From assembly GCA_034435375.1 (NCBI GenBank), contig DAOTXR010000048.1, positions 345,429-409,428 on the forward strand: a DNA stretch of 64,000 bases, in the 5' to 3' direction. The notes beneath the pieces were generated by a model. The model saw only the letters and a program-made list of their open reading frames with translations, ran no database searches and was not told the origin of the DNA. This document shows, piece after piece, positions 27,684 through 35,604 of the stretch. This stretch comes from DAOTXR01 sp034435375 (GTDB lineage Bacteria; Chloroflexota; Anaerolineae; Aggregatilineales; UBA3940). Position 1 is the stretch's first letter. Each line of letters opens with the position of its first letter. A program made the translations under genes and the position numbers.

Positions 27684-28195
27684 AGCCTCCAGCAGCTATC
27701 GAGGGACACACTATAGGGATCAACCACCGGAGCCAGACCTAGCAGGTCCAGCACCTGACGGGCTGCCTCTGGGATCGCGGCGACAACGGGCGGAGTAGGC
27801 ATTTTGCCAAAGGTCAACACTTCGCGGGCATAAATACCCACAATGTGGATGTGGTCATCAGTGGGCAGAGCCGCCCCCAAGCGGCGACCTACGCTCAGCG
27901 CCGTTGGTAGATCGACATCGTGCGCACTGGCCGTGTTCATTGTCTCTGGGAGGCAGCCTGCATCGAACTGAACCACCCCACCGACTTTATCACCGGGCGA
28001 CCACAGCGTGTCGATCAGGATCACACGTTCGTAGCCGATCATGGCTTCCATCAGCTCCAGGCCGCCGGTTGCCAGCTCAATCACGTCGATGACGGCGTCA
28101 GGTGGCAGCACGCGCTCAAGCAGTCGGGCTGTATAGATACCTGCTCCGTCGTCCGTCAGGATAGGGTTTCCCAGCCCGATCACCAGCGTCTTCAT
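27680..28195 (-). CDS. [NiFe]-hydrogenase maturation protease
   Basis: HyaD/HycI-type endopeptidase of 171 residues that removes the C-terminal tail of the hydrogenase large subunit after nickel insertion. Motifs are GLGNPILTDDGAGIY (nickel-sensing acidic residue), VIELATGGLELME and VILIDTLWSPGDKVG. These supply the expected Asp/Glu and downstream His ligands. It lies directly downstream of the large-subunit gene, separated by a strong hairpin, and overlaps the next gene by 4 bp. Confidence 0.92.
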   Translation of the reverse strand: MKTLVIGLGNPILTDDGAGIYTARLLERVLPPDAVIDVIELATGGLELMEAMIGYERVILIDTLWSPGDKVGGVVQFDAGCLPETMNTASAHDVDLPTALSVGRRLGAALPTDDHIHIVGIYAREVLTFGKMPTPPVVAAIPEAARQVLDLLGLAPVVDPYSVSLDSCWRL

Positions 28196-28216
28196 GCCTT
28201 GTCTACTATTTATTAT

Positions 28217-28259
28217 GTCCAGCCCGGATCGAGAGGGGGGAGAACGATCCGGGCTGGAC
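28217..28259. terminator. Perfect 15-bp hairpin between hydrogenase and protease genes
   Basis: GTCCAGCCCGGATCG and CGATCCGGGCTGGAC pair perfectly around a 13-nt loop. On the minus strand it is followed by an A/T-rich stretch but no U-tract. It may attenuate read-through, giving more structural-subunit mRNA than protease mRNA, or protect the upstream mRNA 3' end. Confidence 0.6.
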
Positions 28260-28292
28260 TCCTAGGATGCGTCAAAAGTGAGTGTCACGCTG

Positions 28293-29777
28293 TCAGCGTG
28301 TGATGTGTTGTGAACGATAATCTACCAGGTGGCCGTTGACATCCAGCACCAGGACCTCCAATGGCATCTGGCCCGGCAGCGAGTGTGTGGCGCAGCTGAA
28401 GCAAGGATCGTAGCTGCGGAAGGCCATCTCCACCATGTTCAGGATGCCATCGTTGACTACACCATTGTGGATCAGGGCCGAAGCGGCCTTCTTGATGCTG
28501 AGGGTGATCGGCGCATTGTTGTTGGTTGTGCCGACGATCAGGTTCACCCGCGTCAGGATGCCGTTCTCATCCGTCTCGTAGTGGTGAGTCAGCGTGCCGC
28601 GCGGAGCCTCAACGGTACCTACTCCCCAAGTGGGCGTCTCAGTCGGGATGGTGCGCACATTAGGGCTAGTGATCTCCGGGTCGGTGGCCAGTTCGAGCAT
28701 ACGCTCGGCGGCATACAACAGTTCGATCAGGCGTGCCCAGTGAGTCGCCAGTGTATGGTGCACTGGCTTGCCGCCCAGCGTCGAGTACATCCGCTCGTAG
28801 GCTTCTTGTGCATGGGGTGTGGCCATGCCATCGGCGGCGTTCAGGCGGCTGAGGGGTGTGCAGGCATACATGCCGGAGTCTGGGCCGTCGACAAAGCCCT
28901 TCCAGCCCACCTTGCGGAGATAGGGGTACTTCAGGTAGCTGTACGGCTCGACATGCTCGGCAATGTGCTCGGTGTACTCATGGGGTGCATATTTGGCGAA
29001 CTCGACCCCATCTGGCCCCACCACACGCACCATACCGTCATAAAAGTTGACGTGGTTGTTCTGGTCCACCAGTCCCATGTAGTAGATCTTCTGGGTGTAG
29101 CCATCGCTGACGATCAGGTCGACGTAGCCGCTGTTTTTGAGGACAATCTGATCGAAGATCTCCAGCGACCAGAGAGCGAACTCGACATTCTGGCGAGCGA
29201 CCTGCTCGATGAACTGGCGCTCTTCCTCATTGATGGCTTTGGACATACCGCCAGGCAGCCCAGCCACCGGGTGGATGGCCCGCCCACCGATGATCTTGAT
29301 CACCTCATGGTTGTGCTTGCGAGTGTTGATCACCCGCATTCCGGCCTCGACTCCGACCTTACCGACCACGCCCAGGATATTGCGCTGCGCTTTGGGGGCA
29401 TCTGGCCCAACCACGAAGTCAGGACCGCCCAGCGCATAGAAGTGAGTGGTGTGATCGGTGCAGTAGAAAGCCATGTAGAATAGCTCGCGCAGCTTCTTGC
29501 CTGCGGGGGGTGGGTCAACATGGAACAACATGTCGAGGGCCTTTGAGGCTGCCATGTGATGGGCCTCAGGACACACGCCACAGATCCGGTTGGTGATGCG
29601 TGGCATTTCTTCGGCGGGACGGCCCAGCGAGAAGACCTCGAACCCCCGCAGCTCAGGAATCTGGAAGTAGGTGTTGGCTACCTCTCCTTGTTCATCCAGA
29701 AAGATGGTGATCTTTCCATGGCCTTCCAGGCGCGTGATGGGATCAATGGTGATAGTTTGTGTTGCGGTAACCGTCAT
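28293..29777 (-). CDS. mvhA: [NiFe]-hydrogenase large subunit, MvhA-type (group 3c-like)
   Basis: Catalytic subunit of 494 residues holding the NiFe site. Both Cys motifs are intact: RICGVCPEAHH near the N-terminus and DPCFSCATH near the C-terminus. The ~29 residues after DPCFSCATH form the tail removed by the maturation protease encoded downstream. Neighbouring mvhG, mvhD and hdrABC place it in the F420-non-reducing hydrogenase group, where H2 oxidation feeds electrons via MvhD to HdrA. AGGAGG precedes the ATG. It follows mvhG by 9 bp. It should be cytoplasmic: no signal peptide on the small subunit. Confidence 0.93.
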   Translation of the reverse strand: MTVTATQTITIDPITRLEGHGKITIFLDEQGEVANTYFQIPELRGFEVFSLGRPAEEMPRITNRICGVCPEAHHMAASKALDMLFHVDPPPAGKKLRELFYMAFYCTDHTTHFYALGGPDFVVGPDAPKAQRNILGVVGKVGVEAGMRVINTRKHNHEVIKIIGGRAIHPVAGLPGGMSKAINEEERQFIEQVARQNVEFALWSLEIFDQIVLKNSGYVDLIVSDGYTQKIYYMGLVDQNNHVNFYDGMVRVVGPDGVEFAKYAPHEYTEHIAEHVEPYSYLKYPYLRKVGWKGFVDGPDSGMYACTPLSRLNAADGMATPHAQEAYERMYSTLGGKPVHHTLATHWARLIELLYAAERMLELATDPEITSPNVRTIPTETPTWGVGTVEAPRGTLTHHYETDENGILTRVNLIVGTTNNNAPITLSIKKAASALIHNGVVNDGILNMVEMAFRSYDPCFSCATHSLPGQMPLEVLVLDVNGHLVDYRSQHITR

Positions 29778-29786
29778 CGTGGCCTC

Positions 29787-30815
29787 CTAGTCCTTCAGCG
29801 TCGGGTCCAGGCGCGGGACTTCGGCAATTGGTCGGGCGACCTTGTGGCCGTTTTCTTGCTCCAAGCGCACGCGCTGCATCAGCGAATGCGGCAAGCTGAA
29901 GCGGTAGAAGTACCCAGCCGGATCGGGCAGCGTGTCGAGAATGGCATCGATCTCTTCGGGAGTCTTGGCGTCGAGCACAGAGGCGATGGCCGAGAGTAAC
30001 TTGGCCCCTCCATCGATAACTCCCTCGTTAGGACCGTAGCATCCCTCACAGCCCCGGTTCACCTGCGGGCACAACGCGCCGCACCCGGCCCGGGTAGCGA
30101 TCCCTGCGCAGAACAGGCCCTGCTCCAACAAGCAGATGTCGGGGTCAGGGATGATCTCGTAAGGCCGATAGAAGCGCTTGATTGACTTCTCCGAGCGTGT
30201 GCGCGGACACTCGTCACACACGGTCACGTCCATGCCAATCACCGAACCAGCGGGTGGCAGCTGGCCGCTCAGAATAGCGTTGACAGCGGCCTCGACCCAC
30301 TTAGCCTCAGGCGGGCAGCCGGGCAGGTAGTAATCGACCTGCACGACCTGATCCAACGTGCGGACGGTGTTCCAGTAGGCGGGAAGTGTCAAGACACCTT
30401 CGGGCACCTCGGTGCGAACCTGCGGCTCGATGCCTTCAGGGTTGTCGGTGCTGGGCGATTCGTGGTAGATGTAGCGCATCATGTGCTCGCGGTCGGTGAA
30501 ATTGGCCAGACCGGGCATGCAGCCTTCGTAAGCACAGCTTCCGAAAGCGACCAGCACTTTGCTCTTGCGGCGGAGCAGGTGAGCCATGTGTTCGTTTTCA
30601 TCGGTGCGGATAGCGCCGTTGAACAGGCACACGTCGATCTCCCCGTCCGCCATCGCGGCCACATCGGACTCTTTGAAGTCCATAACGCATGGCCAGAAAA
30701 CGAGGTCAAAAGCGTTGGCTACATCCAGAATCTTCTCGTGGATTGCCAGCACTGCAATCTCGCACCCCCCACAGGAGGCAGCCCAGTAGAGCGCGAGTTT
30801 GGGTTTGCTAGCCAT
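29787..30815 (-). CDS. mvhG: [NiFe]-hydrogenase small subunit, MvhG-type
   Basis: Iron-sulfur electron-transfer subunit of about 342 residues. The proximal cluster ligands begin with AASCGGCEI and continue with AFGSCAYEGC and YLPGCPP. Additional Cys groups (CDECPR, CLLEQGLFC, CGALCPQ, CEGCYGP) can bind medial and distal [4Fe-4S] clusters. There is no Tat signal peptide. The ATG at 30815 has GGAGG upstream and overlaps the mvhD stop by 8 bp; a longer in-frame start at 30875 is unlikely. Confidence 0.92.
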   Translation of the reverse strand: MASKPKLALYWAASCGGCEIAVLAIHEKILDVANAFDLVFWPCVMDFKESDVAAMADGEIDVCLFNGAIRTDENEHMAHLLRRKSKVLVAFGSCAYEGCMPGLANFTDREHMMRYIYHESPSTDNPEGIEPQVRTEVPEGVLTLPAYWNTVRTLDQVVQVDYYLPGCPPEAKWVEAAVNAILSGQLPPAGSVIGMDVTVCDECPRTRSEKSIKRFYRPYEIIPDPDICLLEQGLFCAGIATRAGCGALCPQVNRGCEGCYGPNEGVIDGGAKLLSAIASVLDAKTPEEIDAILDTLPDPAGYFYRFSLPHSLMQRVRLEQENGHKVARPIAEVPRLDPTLKD

Positions 30816-31314
30816 GAGCGACCTCCTCGATCTCTGGAGCAGGTGTACGCGGTGAGATATCGGTGACAGTATCACGCCATTCGAGGGGACCCAGTTCGGC
30901 GATGCGCTCTGTCATCTTGGTGACGGTCTCGGTGAAGAGCGTCCCCTGGGCCGCCGAGGCCCAGGCCAGTTGCACACGGTCGGGATGAACTCCTAGCTGG
31001 GCCAGAGTGCGGCGCAGCAGCGCCATGCGTCGCATGGCTTTGTAGTTGCCCGACTCGTAGTGGCACTGGCCGGGGTGGCAGCCCATGACCAGCACGCCAT
31101 CTGCTCCCTCGCGCAGCGCCTTGAGCACGAAAGTCGGGTCGAGCCGACCGGTGCACATGATGCGGATGTCGCGCAGGGTGGCTGGGTAGCCGAAGCGGCT
31201 CGTCCCGGCCAGGTCGGCTGCACGGTATGAACACCAGTTGCACAGAAAGCCGACGATCACGGGGCGTCTATCTCCCCAGGCAGGATTGACTTGACTGTAG
31301 TCTCGCTTGGGCAT
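30808..31314 (-). CDS. mvhD: MvhD/FlpD-type electron-transfer subunit
   Basis: Protein of 168 residues with the MvhD [2Fe-2S] signature: CNWCSYRAADLAG, then IMCTGRLDP and MGCHPGQCHY. In known complexes it relays electrons between the hydrogenase (or another donor) and HdrA. It is encoded between hdrA and mvhG, with 20 bp and -8 bp spacing, exactly the order expected for a physical bridge. AGGAGGAG precedes the ATG. Confidence 0.94.
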   Translation of the reverse strand: MPKRDYSQVNPAWGDRRPVIVGFLCNWCSYRAADLAGTSRFGYPATLRDIRIMCTGRLDPTFVLKALREGADGVLVMGCHPGQCHYESGNYKAMRRMALLRRTLAQLGVHPDRVQLAWASAAQGTLFTETVTKMTERIAELGPLEWRDTVTDISPRTPAPEIEEVAHG

Positions 31315-31334
31315 GGGATGTGCTCCTCCTTGGC

Positions 31335-33362
31335 CTATGCTTCAACCGGCTCTGCCGGAACGTAGGTCGCCCGCTGACCATCGCCACGCACATCGTACAG
31401 AATGCCTTCGATCTGGGACATGAGCGCATCGAAGGTGAAGTGCTGGCCAGTGATGACTTGGCTGGGACAGGCTGCCACACAGGTGCCGCAGCCCTTGCAC
31501 AGCGCCGGGTTCACGCGGCTGACCCCCAGATCGTCGATGAAGTCGATGGCGTGGTACGGGCACATGTTATTGCAGATGCGGCAGCCGGAACAGCGCGCCT
31601 CGTCGATCTGGGCGCGGATCGGCTCGATCTCGACCTCACCCTGCTCGATCAGGCTGAGCACGCGGGCCGCCGCCGCCGCCCCCTGGCCGACACTAGCTGG
31701 GATATCTTTAGGCCCCTGACATGCCCCAGCGATGAACACGCCGTCAGTCATGGTGGCAATCGGGTCGAGCTTGGGATGTCTCTCGGTAAAGAAACCTGCC
31801 GTCGAGCAGCCAATGCCAAACCGATGGGATATCTCGACCGCATCGTGCCGAGGTTCGATGGCGCCCATCAAAATCACCATATCGACGGGGATGCGGCGCT
31901 GCCTGCCAATCAGCGTATCTTCTGCCTGAACAATCAGCTTGCCCTCTTCGCCGGGGTTGCGTGCTGCATCGGTAACTTCGGCCACGCGCCCGCGAATGAA
32001 GTGCATGCCCTCTTCCAGCAGACGGTTGTAGAACTCCTCGTAGTCCTTGAAAGCTGCGCGAATATCGATGTAGAAGCTGTAGACCTCGGCGTTGGTCCGC
32101 TCTTTGACCAGGTGGCCGAACTTGAGGGCCGCCATGCAGCAGATGGCCGAACAGTAGGGGTTGGTATTCTTGTCACGGCTGCCTACGCAGTGAATGATGG
32201 CCACACTTTGCGGCTCAGTCACACCGTCGCGCAGCACTATCTTGCCGCTAGTCGGGCCAGAGGCGTTCAGCATCCGCTCGAATTCCAGGCTGCTGAACAC
32301 GTTCGCCAGCCGACCATAGCCGTACTGAGGGAGCCGGCGGGCGTCGAACAGGTCAAAGCCAGTGGCCAGGACGATGTTGCCCACGTTCAGGATGGTGATC
32401 TCATCTTCTTGTTCAAACTGGATGGCCCCGGTCGGGCAGAACTTCTGGCAGGCTTTGCAGGTACCCTTCTGGAAGTAGATGCACGACTCGACATCGATCA
32501 CCGGATACTTGGGCACAGCCTGCGGGAAGGGCCGGTAGATAGCGGTGCGGTAGCCCAACCCTGCCTCGTACACTTCATCAACTACTTTGGCTGGGCAGCG
32601 TGCCCAGCATTCACCGCAACCGGTGCATAGGGCAGTATCTACTTTGCGGGCCTTCTGGCGGACGCGCACAGTGAAGTTGCCCACATAGCCGTCTACTTGC
32701 TCTACCTCGGCATACGTCATCATGGTGATGTTAGGATGGGTGCCCACCTCAAACATCTTGGGAGTCAGAATGCAGGCTGAGCAGTCCAGGGTGGGGAAGG
32801 TCTTGTCGAACTGGGCCATGTGGCCACCAATGCTGGGTTCACGTTCAACCAGGTAGACAGGGTGGCCAGCGTTGGCGATCTCAAGCGCAGCATTGATCCC
32901 CGCGATGCCTCCACCCACCACCAATGTCGGCTCTTTGATCGATGTCCGGAATGGCTCCAAAGGCTGGAGTTGGATGGCGCGGCGGATGGCCGCCGAGACC
33001 AACGCTTTGGCCTTGTCGGTAGCTGACTCAGTGCTGTGCTGATGAACCCAGCTGGCGTGCTCGCGGATATTGGCCATCTCAAACAAGTAGGGATTCAGGC
33101 CAGCCCGCGCGCAGGCTTTGCGGAAGGTCGGCTCGTGCATGTGGGGCGAGCAGGCCGCCACGACCACACGTGTCAGCCCCAGTTCTTTGATGTCTTGCTC
33201 GACTAACTCCTGGCCCAGGCTGGAGCACATAAACTTGTAGTCTCGTGCAACGGTCACATAAGGCAATGTGCCCGCCCACGCCGATACAGCTTCGACGTCA
33301 ACTGTCCCCGCGATGTTATGGCCACAGTGGCAGATGTATACACCGACTCTCTCTTCGCTCAT
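31335..33362 (-). CDS. hdrA: CoB-CoM heterodisulfide reductase-like subunit A (bifurcating flavoprotein)
   Basis: FAD-containing subunit of 675 residues. The N-terminal domain (GVYICHCGHN, MCSSLGQELV, VVVAACSPHMHEPTF) is followed by the Rossmann FAD motif VVGGGIAGINAAL near residue 147 and FDKTFPTLDCSACILTPKM. Ferredoxin motifs occur in two inserts (CTGCGECWARCP; CKACQKFCP) and at the C-terminus (CSGCRICNNMCP; CKGCGTCVAACP). HdrA is the site of flavin-based electron bifurcation in characterised Hdr-Mvh complexes. AAAGGA precedes the ATG. The physiological disulfide or other acceptor in a bacterium is unknown. Confidence 0.95.
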   Translation of the reverse strand: MSEERVGVYICHCGHNIAGTVDVEAVSAWAGTLPYVTVARDYKFMCSSLGQELVEQDIKELGLTRVVVAACSPHMHEPTFRKACARAGLNPYLFEMANIREHASWVHQHSTESATDKAKALVSAAIRRAIQLQPLEPFRTSIKEPTLVVGGGIAGINAALEIANAGHPVYLVEREPSIGGHMAQFDKTFPTLDCSACILTPKMFEVGTHPNITMMTYAEVEQVDGYVGNFTVRVRQKARKVDTALCTGCGECWARCPAKVVDEVYEAGLGYRTAIYRPFPQAVPKYPVIDVESCIYFQKGTCKACQKFCPTGAIQFEQEDEITILNVGNIVLATGFDLFDARRLPQYGYGRLANVFSSLEFERMLNASGPTSGKIVLRDGVTEPQSVAIIHCVGSRDKNTNPYCSAICCMAALKFGHLVKERTNAEVYSFYIDIRAAFKDYEEFYNRLLEEGMHFIRGRVAEVTDAARNPGEEGKLIVQAEDTLIGRQRRIPVDMVILMGAIEPRHDAVEISHRFGIGCSTAGFFTERHPKLDPIATMTDGVFIAGACQGPKDIPASVGQGAAAAARVLSLIEQGEVEIEPIRAQIDEARCSGCRICNNMCPYHAIDFIDDLGVSRVNPALCKGCGTCVAACPSQVITGQHFTFDALMSQIEGILYDVRGDGQRATYVPAEPVEA

Positions 33363-33394
33363 GGTGCAAGTCCTTTCTCAGGGGTGTCTCTCGG

Positions 33395-34363
33395 TCACGT
33401 CCGGGCCGATGGCATCGGCAGGGCCTGCTTATCACGACGCTTGGGCTTGCGCTCCTTCGGCTCTTCTTCCTGGCCGATCTTGTCGAGCGCTGCCTTGGCC
33501 GACACAATCTCGCGGCCAAAGCCCAGTTCCTGCGGAGCGAAACCGAATGCAATCCCCATCATCTGGGTGAAGAACAGCACCGGGATCTGGAAGTTTGTCC
33601 CGAACATGCGATTTGTCTGGGGCTGGTAGGCATCTAGGTTCAGCTGGCACATGGGGCAGATCGTCACAAGCAGGTCAGCCTCGTAGTCAGCGGCATTCTG
33701 CAGCAGCCGCCGGATCAGCTCGTAAGCTGTATTCTCGCTGATCTGAGTCATGTGCCCACCGCAGCAGTGCGTCTTGGCCGGAAAATCGACCACCGTGGCG
33801 CCCAACGCACGCATCAGCTCATCGAGATGCGTTGGGTACTCGGGGTTGTAGCCCGAGTCGGACTCGGGCCGCACGATCAGGCAACCGTAGTAGGGCGCGA
33901 TGCGCAATCCCTTGAGCGGTTGCTTGACCTGAGCCGCGACTGCCTCGTAGCCAACATCCTCAACGATCACATCCAGCAGGTGGCGCACACGGACCGTGCC
34001 GGGCTTGTAGTGCAGGCCGCCCGCGCCCAGGGCCTGATTGACCTTAGCATTCAGGTCTGGGTACTTGCCCATGTAGCTGTCGGTCTTGTGGAGATTCAGG
34101 AAACAGGCGCTGCACGGCGCTACCAGGTCCTTGACATGCTGCTCCGCCGCCAGGGAGAGGTTGCGTGCGACTAGGCTGTAAGCTGGGATCGAGTTGAGGC
34201 TGAAATACTCAGTGGCTCCACAGCAGTTCCAGTCGTCGACTTCCTGCAGGCCAAGTCCCAAAGTCTCAGCCACCCGCTTCACGGACATGTCGTAGGCAGC
34301 TGCTGTGGCCTTGAGTGAGCAGCCAGGATAGAACGCATAATGATGACCGTTTTCTGAACTCAC
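33395..34363 (-). CDS. hdrB: Heterodisulfide reductase-like subunit B
   Basis: Catalytic-type subunit of 322 residues with two Cys-rich CCG domains: FYPGCSLKA, DWNCCGATEYF, APCSACFLNL in the first half; THCCGGHM and ICPMCQLNLD in the second. In methanogens these bind the two noncubane [4Fe-4S] clusters that reduce CoM-S-S-CoB. A charged C-terminal extension of about 25 residues (KERKPKRRDK) is unusual. It starts with GTG one base after the hdrC stop, with AGGAGG inside the hdrC end. Confidence 0.94.
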   Translation of the reverse strand: MSSENGHHYAFYPGCSLKATAAAYDMSVKRVAETLGLGLQEVDDWNCCGATEYFSLNSIPAYSLVARNLSLAAEQHVKDLVAPCSACFLNLHKTDSYMGKYPDLNAKVNQALGAGGLHYKPGTVRVRHLLDVIVEDVGYEAVAAQVKQPLKGLRIAPYYGCLIVRPESDSGYNPEYPTHLDELMRALGATVVDFPAKTHCCGGHMTQISENTAYELIRRLLQNAADYEADLLVTICPMCQLNLDAYQPQTNRMFGTNFQIPVLFFTQMMGIAFGFAPQELGFGREIVSAKAALDKIGQEEEPKERKPKRRDKQALPMPSART

Positions 34364-34364
34364 C

Positions 34365-34934
34365 TCATGCCTCCTGCTCTGCGGCGATGCGTTTGGCCTC
34401 GTTCAGGATCGCGTTTAACTGTGAAATGTTGCGGATACGTTCCGGAGTCGGGCTGAGCCGGCCTTTCTGGATCATCTGGAAACCGAGGCCACTCTTGCCT
34501 ACCATGTTGAGGGGATGGTGGGTAAGGTGATAGCGTGTCGCCAGTCCAAACTCAAAACTGCGGCCATACTGCTCAACAAAGCCGACGAAGCTGTTCGAGA
34601 AGCTGGCATGTGAGTCTTTGTGGTAGTGTCCGCGTGCTACCGCCATGCGCTTGAGGGTGTACATGAAGTCAGTGATGGGGATTTTCTGTGGGCAGCGTGA
34701 CATGCAATAGTAGCACGAGACGCAGTACCAGAACGTGTTGCTGTTCAGGACTTCGTCCTCCATACCCGCTGCGATCATAGCGAACAGGCGGCGTGGCGTA
34801 GCATCCATGTCCGCGCCCGATGGGCATGATCCACCGCAGGTTCCACATTGCAGGCAGCTCGCTAGTGTCTTCCCTCCAGGCGTTTGCGCGACTACCCTGT
34901 CATAGAAGCTGGTTCCCATTGAGTCTTCTGGCAT
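34365..34934 (-). CDS. hdrC: Heterodisulfide reductase-like subunit C
   Basis: Electron-transfer subunit of 189 residues, first gene of the operon. Two [4Fe-4S] motifs are visible: CLQCGTCGGSCPSG (about 21-34) and CVSCYYCMSRCPQKIP (about 70-85), carrying electrons from HdrA to HdrB. AAAGGAG lies ten bases upstream of the ATG. The operon promoter region with an inverted repeat is immediately upstream. Confidence 0.93.
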   Translation of the reverse strand: MPEDSMGTSFYDRVVAQTPGGKTLASCLQCGTCGGSCPSGADMDATPRRLFAMIAAGMEDEVLNSNTFWYCVSCYYCMSRCPQKIPITDFMYTLKRMAVARGHYHKDSHASFSNSFVGFVEQYGRSFEFGLATRYHLTHHPLNMVGKSGLGFQMIQKGRLSPTPERIRNISQLNAILNEAKRIAAEQEA

Positions 34935-34958
34935 GACAGCAGTCTCCTTTCAATCGCA

Positions 34959-34981
34959 TTGACACACATTGGCAATGTCAA
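34959..34981. promoter_or_regulatory. Inverted repeat at the hdr operon promoter
   Basis: TTGACA and TGTCAA flank an 11-bp spacer, 25-47 bp upstream of the hdrC start. On the minus strand the distal arm also reads as a -35 hexamer TTGACA, with a weak -10 (TGCGAT) 17 bp later. A dimeric regulator could act here. Confidence 0.45.
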
Positions 34982-35239
34982 ATGGCCCATCACGTAGCTC
35001 GGCAAGCTTACACAGGGAACCATCCCAAATCGAGCTTTGTGATCGGCGGGTTGCTGCTAAAATCGGAAACAGGATAGGTCATAGAGTTGTGAAAGTGAGC
35101 TGGTTTATAGTGACACCTAGAAATTGGCTGTTCCTTTGGCGTGTAGGTGCGAGATATCCAGTTGAGTGTGGAGCATTGGATCAGAGACAGGCGCTGGAAT
35201 CTCTATCTTAGAATAAGCTGACATTCGCGCCATTCAGTA

Positions 35240-35253
35240 GTGACAAATGTCAC
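35240..35253. promoter_or_regulatory. Palindrome GTGACA-AA-TGTCAC
   Basis: A perfect 14-bp palindrome with 6-bp arms in the hdrC-sigA intergenic region. It is a candidate operator for a dimeric regulator; no protein can be assigned. Confidence 0.35.
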
Positions 35254-35424
35254 GACTTTGATTTGCCTAAATGATCGGATAGGCAGTCGCAAGAGGATCA
35301 ACGGTGTTGGGGCAGGATAGTGCGGTGTACACTCCACTGCTCTGGCAGTCGCATCTCTCTGCTAGGCTGCATGAATCGAGTCAAGAGGTGAGATACACTT
35401 ATATTACAAGTAGCAACCTGCATC

Positions 35425-35454
35425 TTGACAATAACTAAAAACTGCCTGTACCAT
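35425..35454 (+). promoter_or_regulatory. Candidate sigA promoter
   Basis: TTGACA (35425-35430), an 18-bp spacer and TACCAT (35449-35454), about 150 bp upstream of the sigA start. The leader is A/T-rich. Confidence 0.4.
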
Positions 35455-35604
35455 ACATCAGATAGCCTTGGTTTTCACCAATCTGCCCATTAGATTCTCC
35501 CCTCCTGGTATATCTTGAAGCGTCATAATACTCATGCTAAAATAGGAAGGCTTGGTATCTTCTGGGTTTCACGTGTGAGGGATAGATTGGCTGGAAGACC
35601 GTTG

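Larger units (their letters stand above)
34935..35604. other. Divergent intergenic region between hdr operon and sigA
   Basis: About 670 bp without a convincing gene. It holds the hdr promoter region with an inverted repeat (34959-34981), a separate palindrome GTGACA-AA-TGTCAC (35240-35253) and a sigma-70-like promoter (35425-35454). The base composition is more A/T-rich than the flanking genes. An open frame at 34969-35211 shows no recognisable protein features. Confidence 0.6.

Noticed and set aside
28329..29483. 384-codon open frame on the plus strand opposite the hydrogenase large subunit
   Set aside because: It lies exactly antisense to an unmistakable mvhA gene. Its protein is His/Val/Asp-rich with no family resemblance. 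Such long antisense frames arise from codon bias in GC-rich genes.
31320..32630. 436-codon open frame on the plus strand opposite hdrA
   Set aside because: Antisense to hdrA, whose FAD and ferredoxin motifs are certain. No ribosome site or domain; a codon-bias shadow.
35515..35604. Longer sigma factor starting at TTG 35515
   Set aside because: The added 30 residues do not resemble sigma region 1.1 and lack a ribosome site; the ATG at 35605 has GGAAG at proper distance.
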